A stretch of DNA of 64,000 nt, taken from assembly GCF_039541875.1 (NCBI RefSeq), contig NZ_BAABHB010000016.1:1-64000 (forward strand), given 5' to 3'. The notes under the pieces were generated by a model. The model had not been told where the DNA came from. It made no database searches and saw only the letters and a list, made by a program, of their open reading frames with translations. Both the position numbers and the translations under genes were made by a program. Shown one piece after another: positions 24,550-31,865 of this stretch. This DNA is from Nibrella viscosa (GTDB lineage: Bacteria > Bacteroidota > Bacteroidia > Cytophagales > Spirosomataceae). Each line of letters starts with the position of its first letter. Position 1 is the stretch's first letter.

Positions 24550-25023
24550 ATGGTGACCAATCAACTCGGACTGGAACAGCAGTCGACCCAGGAAATTGCC
24601 TCCCGGCTGAATAAGCTCCTGGCCAGCTACCAGGTATTTTACATCAACGCCCGTGGCTTTCACTGGAACATCAAGGGCGAAAAGTTCTTTGAGCTGCACG
24701 CCAAGTTTGAAGAACTCTACAACGACCTTCAGTTGAAAAACGATGAACTGGCCGAGCGGATTCTAACGCTGGGTGCGGTGCCGTTCCACTCGTACTCCGA
24801 CTATCTCACTCACAGCAGCGTACCGGAGGCTCAAAACATTAGCGACGGTAAAACGGCCATTGAAAAGATCAGGGATGCGTTTTCGATCCTGTTGCCCCTC
24901 CAGCGGGCGATCCTGCAACTGGCCGGCGAGGCTAACGACGAAGGTACCAACGCTTTGATGAGTGATTACATCCGGCAGCAGGAAAAAATGGTCTGGATGT
25001 ACAACGCCTACCTGAATGCCTGA
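24550..25023 (+). CDS. dps: Dps ferritin-like DNA-protection protein
   Basis: A 157-residue Dps. The ferroxidase ligands H38 and H50 (HWNIKGEKFFELH), D65 and E69 are in the exact spacing of E. coli Dps (H51, H63, D78, E82). It should form a dodecamer, oxidise Fe2+ with H2O2, store iron and protect DNA. The ATG at 24550 is chosen; the frame is open to 24517 through non-conserved residues. A TAATTTGC -7-like box lies at 24494-24501. It ends before a strong terminator, so it is monocistronic. Confidence 0.95.
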   Translation: MVTNQLGLEQQSTQEIASRLNKLLASYQVFYINARGFHWNIKGEKFFELHAKFEELYNDLQLKNDELAERILTLGAVPFHSYSDYLTHSSVPEAQNISDGKTAIEKIRDAFSILLPLQRAILQLAGEANDEGTNALMSDYIRQQEKMVWMYNAYLNA

Positions 25024-25063
25024 ATAAGCCGCTTGCCGATGTATTCAGCGTGATTACCTGAAC

Positions 25064-25100
25064 AAAAAGCTGCCCGGGTTTATACCGGAGCAGCTTTTTT
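25064..25100 (+). terminator. Terminator of dps
   Basis: AAAAAGCTGC-(C)CCGG pairs with CCGG-A-GCAGCTTTTTT across a short loop, followed by T6, about 40 bases after the dps stop. Confidence 0.85.
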
Positions 25101-25220
25101 ATGTTGCCTGTAGCGTGCCGTAAAACAGGATGTCAAACAATTGGATTATGCTATATGTTAATAGGTCTGTAATGCCTGACCGTATGGCAGGTAAAAGTTA
25201 CAAACAACTCTCAACGTAAA

Positions 25221-25538
25221 ATGAAAAAGGTGATTTTAGCGGCTTTTTGTGCCGCATTCGTGTTGGCTCAGACGGCCAACGCGCAAGCTGTTCAGGAGGC
25301 TAAAGAAGCCAAGAAAGAAATGAAGGCCGCAAAGAAGCTGGACAAAGCCGAAAAGAAGGTGATGAATGCTAAAACTGATCGGGGCATCAGTTTAACCGAT
25401 GACAAGACAAAGCTGGCCAAAGCCGAAAAGAAAGTAGAAAAGGCCCGTAAGAAGGCGATGAAGAGCGATGCCAAGGATATGAAAGCCCGGGCAAAGGCAA
25501 AAACCAAGAAAGCTGATAAGGTAGTAACCCAGGAGTAA
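25221..25538 (+). CDS. Lys/Ala-rich exported coiled-coil protein
   Basis: A 105-residue protein with a signal peptide (MKKVILAAFCAAFVLAQTANA, cleavage about residue 21-22). The mature part is almost only Ala, Lys, Glu, Asp and Met in heptad-like order (KLDKAEKKV, AKAEKKVEKARKKAMKS), predicting a long highly charged helix. Such proteins are frequent in Bacteroidetes near barrel proteins. The function is not known; binding to nucleic acid, membrane or cell wall is possible. It lies 49 bases before the outer-membrane barrel gene on the same strand, so the two may be co-transcribed. Confidence 0.8.
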   Translation: MKKVILAAFCAAFVLAQTANAQAVQEAKEAKKEMKAAKKLDKAEKKVMNAKTDRGISLTDDKTKLAKAEKKVEKARKKAMKSDAKDMKARAKAKTKKADKVVTQE

Positions 25539-25587
25539 TAAAGACTGCAGTTAATACAGCTTTTTAGTAAACACAAATACTGACGTT

Positions 25588-26193
25588 ATGAAAAAGGTAA
25601 ATTTAATTGGGATAGCTCTGAGTGTGTTGCTGGCGGGGCAGGGAATGGCGCAGAATGTTCACCTGGGCCTGAAGGCGGGTGTGAACGCATTTAATACCGT
25701 AGACGCCAGTCGGAATACGGGCATGAAGATAGGTCAAATGGATTACCGGACAGGTTTTCACGCAGGGGGATTAGCGCATATTCATCTCTCACGTCGGTGG
25801 GCCGTGCAGCCGGAGGTAGTTTTCTCGGGCCAGGGTGGTCGCCAGACGGTATCGGGAGTTGAGAGCCGGTGGAATCTGAACTATCTCACTGTGCCGCTGC
25901 TGGCTCAATATATGTTCGGCGATGGCTTCCGGATCCAGGGTGGTCCGCAGGTCGGTTTTCTGACCAGCGCCAAACTGAACCGGGAAGGGGTAATTACCAA
26001 CGTAACCCCTAATTATAACCCGGTTGATGCCGGGCTGACGGCAGGGGTGAGCTATGTGGGAGCCACGGGGTTCGGGGTCGATGCCCGCTGGGTGTTTGGC
26101 CTGACCAATATCTACAAGAATAATACCAACACCTATAGCCGGAATAACGGGGCGCAGCTAGGTGTTTTTTACCTGTTGGGGTATCATCGCTAA
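25588..26193 (+). CDS. PorT-like outer-membrane beta-barrel protein
   Basis: A 201-residue porin-family protein. It has a signal peptide (residues 1-21, ending AGQGMAQ), then alternating aromatic/hydrophobic strands: HLGLKAGVN, YRTGFHAGGLAHI, WAVQPEVVFSGQGG, LNYLTVPLLAQYMFG, FRIQGGPQVGFL. This order (GLKxGxN, QPEVxFSxQG, LNYLTVPLL, GPQVGFL) is characteristic of Bacteroidetes OMP_b-brl_2/PorT barrels of eight strands. It should sit in the outer membrane. A strong terminator follows. Confidence 0.9.
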   Translation: MKKVNLIGIALSVLLAGQGMAQNVHLGLKAGVNAFNTVDASRNTGMKIGQMDYRTGFHAGGLAHIHLSRRWAVQPEVVFSGQGGRQTVSGVESRWNLNYLTVPLLAQYMFGDGFRIQGGPQVGFLTSAKLNREGVITNVTPNYNPVDAGLTAGVSYVGATGFGVDARWVFGLTNIYKNNTNTYSRNNGAQLGVFYLLGYHR

Positions 26194-26216
26194 GCCGTTT
26201 CTTTTTGCTGATTACG

Positions 26217-26243
26217 AAAGCCGGAATTTTTCCGGCTTTTTTT
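26217..26243 (+). terminator. Terminator after the barrel gene
   Basis: The 10-bp stem AAAGCCGGAA / TTCCGGCTTT (26217-26226, 26230-26239) is followed by a T-run. Confidence 0.9.
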
Positions 26244-26350
26244 CTGCCGGCCGGTCCGGCCGTAGCCTACGTTTCTGAAACCGGCTATACAGCCCGAGAG
26301 TTTACAGCCTAGTAAACCGGGCGACACCATCGCCGATCCAACAAAACCCT

Positions 26351-28246
26351 ATGAATCCGGAACACCTGAATTATGGCTTTGCCGCCAGCCGAGAGGAAGA
26401 TACGCCCGTCGACGAACAGGAATATGTCAACCCCTTACCCCGTGCGGTACTCCGCCCAAACAACTTCATGCTGCTGGATGGCGAATGGCGGTTTGCCATC
26501 GACCACGACGACCGGGGTATGACCGAAAACTGGTATTTAGGCCACCAGTACCAGCATATGGCCCACTGGCCCGGCTCCGTTGAAGAGCATATGGCGAAGG
26601 CAAAAGAAGAGCATCAGACCACGTTCTGGCGCGATAAGGTTGTGGTCTGGTACGAGCGGGATTTTCCGAAACCCGAACGCACGGAGTCGGCGGAGCGGGC
26701 CATGTTTCAGATTACCTTCGGGGCCTGCGGCTACGAAACCCGCGTCTGGCTGAACGGCCATCCGCTCACGACCATCGAGGGCGATGAAGCCCATTACGGC
26801 GAATACACCTCATTTTCGTACGAACTGCCGGAGGAGTGCCTGAAGCCGCAAAACCGGTTGACCGTGCGTATTGCCGATACGATGGATGCCGATATTCCGC
26901 GCGGCAAGCAGGAGTCGCACGTGTATAAGCGTGGGGGCATCTGGTACCAGACCTTTACCGGCGCGGTACGCAGTGTGTGGCTGGAAACGGTAGAACGAAA
27001 CCGGTTGCGCTCACGGGTGGGGGTGGTGAGCGTGGTAGAAGATCAACTCGTCCGCTTTAACCTGACCACCCGTATCCATGACCCCGGCGATTATACGCTC
27101 CGGCTCATGGTTTTTGAGCGCGGGCAGAAAGCAAAAGAGCCGCTGGCTACCTCTGATTTTCCGCTGAAGCTGGAAGTAGGCCAAAAGCAGCAGCGGGTGG
27201 TTATGGAAGTGCCGGGGGCAAAACTCTGGTCGCCCGAGTCACCCAATCTGTACCGGCTGGTGGCTCAACTGATCGACGGTGATGGCTATCCGGCGCAGAT
27301 TGAATCGACATTTGGGCTGCGTAAAATAGAGGCCCGTGGGCGTTATGTGTACCTGAACAATATCCCTGTTTATCTCGACGGAATTCTGTATCAGCCAGGC
27401 ACAGGTACGTATGAAGAGATGCGCCGGCATATGCACGGTATGAAAGAACTGGGCTGTAACCTGGTGCGGGTGCATATTGCAGGGGTCGATCCGCGCATCT
27501 ATAACCTGGCCGACGAAATGGGGATGTTGCTTTGGATAGAAGTGCCCAGTCCACACAGTTCCAATCAACTGAGCCGGGATAATCACCGCGCCGAACTGCT
27601 GCGGATGCTGAGCCTGATCGAAACGCATCCGTCGGTGGTAATCTGGAGCTTATACAACGAGGACTGGGGCGCGCAGGATATTGCCATCAATCCCGAGACG
27701 CGGAAGTACATCATCGAGATGTACCATTTTATGCAAATCCATCACCCGCAGTTTCTGGTGGTCGATAACGACGGCTGGCACCATATCTCGTGCGAAGGCC
27801 GACTGAAATCGGACCTGCTGACAGCTCATCTGTACACGCCGGACCTGGAGCGCTGGCGCGACCTGCTCGATCGGTTGGTGGCGGGGCAGATGGAGGGCGT
27901 AGCGGCTAATCCGCTGGTGGTGGGTGACCCGTTCTTCTACCGGCGGCAGGTGCCGCTGATTGTGAGCGAGTGGGGTGGCTTCGGCTTTGCCGATTACGGT
28001 GGCCCGGCAGAATCGGCGGAGCGGGCGGAACGTATCCGGCAGTTTAAGCAGGAGCTGCGCAGGCGGGATATTGCCGGTGATGTATACACGCAGGCAACCA
28101 ACATCGAAGACGAACGCAACGGCCTCATCGACCCGCACACGGGCGAACTGTCGGTACCGGCGGGTCTGCTGCACTCTAAACCGCTGATGCCTCAGCCCTC
28201 ACCCCTATCCGTGTCGTCACTCACCGCCCAGGACCGGCGGCAGTAG
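26351..28246 (+). CDS. Glycoside hydrolase family 2 protein
   Basis: A 631-residue GH2 glycosidase with the usual order: jelly-roll sugar-binding domain (about 30-215), immunoglobulin-like domain (216-325) and TIM barrel (330-600). The acid/base is E437 in SLYNEDWG and the nucleophile is E540 in IVSEWGGFG. I see no signal peptide, so it is probably cytoplasmic. Many GH2 enzymes of this size are beta-galactosidases, beta-glucuronidases or beta-mannosidases; the specificity is open. No SusC/SusD genes lie nearby, so it is not part of a polysaccharide utilisation locus. Confidence 0.92.
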   Translation: MNPEHLNYGFAASREEDTPVDEQEYVNPLPRAVLRPNNFMLLDGEWRFAIDHDDRGMTENWYLGHQYQHMAHWPGSVEEHMAKAKEEHQTTFWRDKVVVWYERDFPKPERTESAERAMFQITFGACGYETRVWLNGHPLTTIEGDEAHYGEYTSFSYELPEECLKPQNRLTVRIADTMDADIPRGKQESHVYKRGGIWYQTFTGAVRSVWLETVERNRLRSRVGVVSVVEDQLVRFNLTTRIHDPGDYTLRLMVFERGQKAKEPLATSDFPLKLEVGQKQQRVVMEVPGAKLWSPESPNLYRLVAQLIDGDGYPAQIESTFGLRKIEARGRYVYLNNIPVYLDGILYQPGTGTYEEMRRHMHGMKELGCNLVRVHIAGVDPRIYNLADEMGMLLWIEVPSPHSSNQLSRDNHRAELLRMLSLIETHPSVVIWSLYNEDWGAQDIAINPETRKYIIEMYHFMQIHHPQFLVVDNDGWHHISCEGRLKSDLLTAHLYTPDLERWRDLLDRLVAGQMEGVAANPLVVGDPFFYRRQVPLIVSEWGGFGFADYGGPAESAERAERIRQFKQELRRRDIAGDVYTQATNIEDERNGLIDPHTGELSVPAGLLHSKPLMPQPSPLSVSSLTAQDRRQ

Positions 28247-28256
28247 GGTTTGAGTG

Positions 28257-28336
28257 AAGTTTGAAGTTTAATGTTTGAGGTTTGAAGTTGACACTGGCGA
28301 AGCAAACTCAAACTTCAAACTTTAAACATCAAACTT
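28257..28336. repeat. Word-like long inverted repeat between convergent genes
   Basis: Arms of about 34 bases (28257-28290 and 28303-28336), built from GTTTGAAG/CTTCAAAC words, pair with about five mismatches around a 12-base spacer. The structure fills the gap between the GH2 stop and the stop of the convergent EamA gene. It probably terminates transcription from both sides. Confidence 0.7.
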
Positions 28337-29255
28337 ACTTCCGCCCCAGCGTAATCAGCACGACCCCGGAGATGATAATAGCCGCGCCGATCAGCGACTG
28401 GCCGGTAATGCTTTCGCCCGCAAACAGGGACCCCAGCAGCAGGGCGACCACGGGGTTGACGTAGGCGTAGGTGGCTACCAATTGCGGGGGGGCATTGCGG
28501 GCCAGCCAGGCGTAGGACGAAAAGCCGATGATGGAGCCGAAGATCACCAGGTACAGCATGGAACCGAGCGCTTTGGGCGGAGCCTGAACAATGGAGAACA
28601 GCGTAACGGGCTCGGTCAGCATACTTACGGTGAACAGACCCAGGCCACCCACCAGCATCTGCATGCCGCTGGAGATCACCTGCCCCGGCAGCGACAGCCG
28701 CCCGGACAGCAGGGTGCCCACCGCCCAGGCCAGGTTCCCGATGGTGATCAGCCCGGCACCGACCAGGTTGTCGTGCATTCCGCCCGCGCTTTGCAGCTTG
28801 TCTGGTTTAATCAGGAAATAAACACCGACCAGCCCCAGCAACAGCCCGCCAATGGCCAGATTAGACGGCCGGACCTTATTGAACGAAATCCAGTTGAGTG
28901 ACAGCAGAAAGATAGGCAGCATACCGGCCAGTAGGGCGGCAACACCCGTAGGAATGTATTGCAGGGCAATGGTCAGACAGCCGTTGGCAATGCCCAGCAG
29001 CAGCATACCAATGGTACCGGCAGCCATCCATTGTTTCCGGGTCGGCATGGGTGAGCCCGTCATCCGACCATAGGCGTACAGGATACTCCCAGCCCCCAGA
29101 AAGCGCATAGACGCCATGTACAGGGGCGGCATCCGCTCAGTCATGAAATGGATAAACAGGTAGGTAGAGCCCCAGAGAATGTACACCGATGTGAGCGCCA
29201 GGATCAGCGTAAGGCGGTGGTTGGGAGCAGAAACAGACGTAGAAACAGATTGCAT
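28335..29255 (-). CDS. EamA-family transporter (YedA/RhaT-like)
   Basis: A 306-residue DMT-superfamily exporter with ten predicted helices in two EamA repeats. Family features are VYILWGSTYLFIHFMTERMP in helix 1, PTGVAALLAGMLPIFLLSL closing the first repeat, and VATYAYVNPVVALLLGSLFA with GESITGQSLIGAAII in the second. This pattern is nearest to E. coli YedA-type amino acid or drug exporters. It is a single gene, convergent with GH2; a GTTTGAAG-type inverted repeat separates the two stops. Confidence 0.9.
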   Translation of the reverse strand: MQSVSTSVSAPNHRLTLILALTSVYILWGSTYLFIHFMTERMPPLYMASMRFLGAGSILYAYGRMTGSPMPTRKQWMAAGTIGMLLLGIANGCLTIALQYIPTGVAALLAGMLPIFLLSLNWISFNKVRPSNLAIGGLLLGLVGVYFLIKPDKLQSAGGMHDNLVGAGLITIGNLAWAVGTLLSGRLSLPGQVISSGMQMLVGGLGLFTVSMLTEPVTLFSIVQAPPKALGSMLYLVIFGSIIGFSSYAWLARNAPPQLVATYAYVNPVVALLLGSLFAGESITGQSLIGAAIIISGVVLITLGRK

Positions 29256-29407
29256 GGCCAGCGTATTGACAATACTAAGTCAACACTCAAAATTGGTATT
29301 TTTCTCCGGCTGCTGCTAATTTTTTTCGGGAAATTATGCGTTGAATATGAATTTTCCAAGGCAATTTGGCAGTTCTCTCAGGATGGGTTATTAAACGGCA
29401 TCGGCAA

Positions 29408-30814
29408 CTAATAAAATACCTCTGTCTGGTTAGTTTTTAGCTGGTCGATCAGCAGTGTATAGGGCGCTTCTGAAGCCGCTTTCCGGGTAACGGGGTTTTG
29501 CCGGAGGTAGAGTTTTTTCAACTGCCGCAGGTTGACCAGCGAGCCGGGTAAATCGTGCAGGTTATTGCTGCTCAGGTCCAGTTCTTCCAGCGACGGCAGC
29601 CTGGATAGCACAGGCGGCACGGTGCTGAACCAGTTGTAGCCCACATCAACAATACGCAGGGCCTTGAGTTGGTTCAGCCGGGCGGGCAGGTCGCTAAGCT
29701 GGTTGTGATGGGCGTACAGCATCTGAAGCCGGCGCAGTTTCCGCACCGATTGGGGCAATGTCTTGAGCTGGTTGTGCGAAATGGCCAACTGCTCCAGCCG
29801 GCGCAGCCGTCCGATGGATGGCGGGAGTTCCGTCAGCTTATTGTAGTACAGGTCCAAGACTTTCAGCCGCCGGAACCGCCGGATCTGGGGCGGTATCGAG
29901 CTTAGGCCAACGTTATAGAGGTTCAGGTCGGTAAGCCGGCGCAGGGAGCGGATGCGGCTAATATCCAGGGTTGTCAGCTTGTTATTGCCCAGCCAAAGAC
30001 TTTCCAGTTTCCGGTTCTGCCGCACCGACACCGGAATGTCAGTAAATTTATTGCCCTGAATATTCAGCGCCAGCAGGTGACGGTTTTTCACAAACGAGAG
30101 GCTATCGGCGTGAAGGCCGTTGAACATCACGCTCAGGCGTTTCAAGTGGGGAATGTCGCGGGTGAGCCGTCCCGGTATCCGGTTGAGGCTGTTTCTCGAC
30201 AGGTCGAGCTCTTCCAGATTCGGGAACCGGTACACTTCGTCGGGAATACTGGTAAGTTCGAGCTGGTTCAGCAAAAGCGCTTTAACGGTATCGGGCCGGG
30301 TGGTGGCTTTGGCGGCTTCGAGGGTGTTAATGATGCCGGGGCCTTTACGTGTGGTGCGCGGAGGGGTTACAATCCCAATGGTTTGCATGCCTGTCTGCCG
30401 GAATCCGGTTGTGGTTTTTACCGGATGGGGGTGCCGCTCGTACCACTCTCGCATTAGTTCCAGAAGCTGCGTTTCCTGCTCAGGGGTTAAAGCGGCCTGG
30501 TAAAATCGACAGAAAACCCAGTCGTAGGATCCATCGGGTCTGATAAACTCATCGGCCTGCAACAATACGCCTTTTACGGGTATTTGCTTCTGGTTCTGCC
30601 GGAGAAACTGATCCCATTGGCCCTGATATTTCCTTAAGGAGTCGAAATCTTCCTTACGCTGCCTGATACCTGTCACCGAGGGGTAGCGACCGGCTAACTG
30701 CTTGGGTGATACCTGCACAGTGGCCGTATCGCGCAGCAGCACAACCCGGCTTTGTGCGTACGCATTCAGGACAAGACCGCACAGCAAAAGTAGACTAACG
30801 GAGAGGGGTTTCAT
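29408..30814 (-). CDS. Exported leucine-rich-repeat protein
   Basis: A 468-residue protein with a signal peptide (MKPLSVSLLLLCGLVLNAYA, 1-20). An N-terminal part without recognised motifs (20-180) is followed by about eleven LRR units of 22-23 residues from about 185 to 450. These include LEELDLSRNSLNRIPG, LKVLDLYYNKLTELPP and LEELDLSSNNLHDLPG. The LxxLxLxxNxLxxLPxxI form is the Shoc2/typical bacterial LRR. Such proteins bind proteins or polysaccharides; the target is unknown. The start at 30814 is chosen for the signal peptide. The protein would be exported to the periplasm or cell surface; no C-terminal sorting domain is visible. Confidence 0.9.
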   Translation of the reverse strand: MKPLSVSLLLLCGLVLNAYAQSRVVLLRDTATVQVSPKQLAGRYPSVTGIRQRKEDFDSLRKYQGQWDQFLRQNQKQIPVKGVLLQADEFIRPDGSYDWVFCRFYQAALTPEQETQLLELMREWYERHPHPVKTTTGFRQTGMQTIGIVTPPRTTRKGPGIINTLEAAKATTRPDTVKALLLNQLELTSIPDEVYRFPNLEELDLSRNSLNRIPGRLTRDIPHLKRLSVMFNGLHADSLSFVKNRHLLALNIQGNKFTDIPVSVRQNRKLESLWLGNNKLTTLDISRIRSLRRLTDLNLYNVGLSSIPPQIRRFRRLKVLDLYYNKLTELPPSIGRLRRLEQLAISHNQLKTLPQSVRKLRRLQMLYAHHNQLSDLPARLNQLKALRIVDVGYNWFSTVPPVLSRLPSLEELDLSSNNLHDLPGSLVNLRQLKKLYLRQNPVTRKAASEAPYTLLIDQLKTNQTEVFY

Positions 30815-31033
30815 CTGTAACGAAATGTTTAGTTGAATAACGAAGCCGACAGTTATAAATGTATGTATTAGCCGCCTGTTAGTTGAAATTCCCGTCACCA
30901 AACGCTTTCTTCAACCGTCCCTCAAATGATGGACCATTCAGGAGGATGCGGCAACATTTTGAGGATAAGTATGTTGCGGATGTAGAAGGCATTTTTTTAG
31001 AACAAGAACCTTACCATAACCATTTGCTGCTGT

Positions 31034-31792
31034 ATGGAACCGTTTGATGATATTGAAAATACCGGGATTACGTTTTCCCGGCAATTTGTCGGCTTTTTCC
31101 CGCGCCTGATCGGGGCGCTGCTGTTGCTGCTGATCGGCTGGCTTATTGCCCGCGCCGTGCGCTGGGGCGTAGAGAAACTACTGAAAACGATCCGGTTCGA
31201 CAACCTTACGGCCAAAGTCGGTATCGATACTTTCCTGCAAAAAGGGGGTATTCAGCATTCGTCCAGCTATTTGTTTGCGACGATGATCTACTGGATACTG
31301 ATGCTGATCGTCTTTGAAGCCTTCTTCAACAGCCTGGGCCTGGAAGTCATCTCGGGCCTGCTGAACGACATTATCCTGTACGTGCCGAATATCATTGTGG
31401 CCACCGTTATCCTGATCATTGGCATGTACCTGGCCGATTTTGTGCGTGGCCTGGTAGTGGCGGCCCTGCGCAACGCCAATATCGCCCAGGCCGGCCTGAT
31501 TGGGCTGGCCGTGCGGGTGCTCATGATTTTCCTGGTATTTGCCATTGCGCTTTCGCAGCTGCGCATTGCCCAGGACATCATTACGGCGGTGGTCACGCTG
31601 GTGCTGGGTGCGTTTTGCCTGGCACTGGCTATTGCTTTCGGTTTCGGTGCCCGCGACTGGGCCGCCGACATCGTCAACCGCTACGTGCGTAACCCGCCCA
31701 CTGACTCCACAGTGGGTACTCCGCCAACAACGCGCATCGGTACCTCGTATCCCAATCCTAAGCCGGAGCAGGATTCGCCGGAACGGGGGTGA
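31034..31792 (+). CDS. Small mechanosensitive-channel-like membrane protein
   Basis: A 252-residue protein with four or five helices: GALLLLLIGWLIARAVRWGVEKLL (32-55), then about 85-110, 120-150, 165-185 and 190-212. It contains two copies of the conserved TM-helix motif found in Bacteroidetes MscS-related proteins (PF05552: LIGWLIA... and IIGMYLADFVRGLV). ALAIAFGFGARDWAADIVNRY resembles the pore-lining end of MscS. The usual MscS beta domain is absent; the C-terminus is a short disordered Pro/Thr-rich tail. A role in turgor relief is inferred. Confidence 0.85.
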   Translation: MEPFDDIENTGITFSRQFVGFFPRLIGALLLLLIGWLIARAVRWGVEKLLKTIRFDNLTAKVGIDTFLQKGGIQHSSSYLFATMIYWILMLIVFEAFFNSLGLEVISGLLNDIILYVPNIIVATVILIIGMYLADFVRGLVVAALRNANIAQAGLIGLAVRVLMIFLVFAIALSQLRIAQDIITAVVTLVLGAFCLALAIAFGFGARDWAADIVNRYVRNPPTDSTVGTPPTTRIGTSYPNPKPEQDSPERG

Positions 31793-31844
31793 CGCGGATT
31801 TACACGGAAAAATTTTTTATATTAATTCTGTGTAAATCCGCGTC
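31791..31844. repeat. 15-bp perfect inverted repeat between convergent stops
   Basis: GACGCGGATTTACAC (31791-31805) and its exact complement (31830-31844) flank a 24-base AT-rich loop. The left arm begins inside the stop codon of the channel gene. The words AAATCCGCGTCATCCGCGG recur in intergenic DNA of many bacteria. It probably ends transcription from both convergent genes. Confidence 0.7.
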
Positions 31845-31865
31845 ATCCGCGGTCTTTTCAATCCA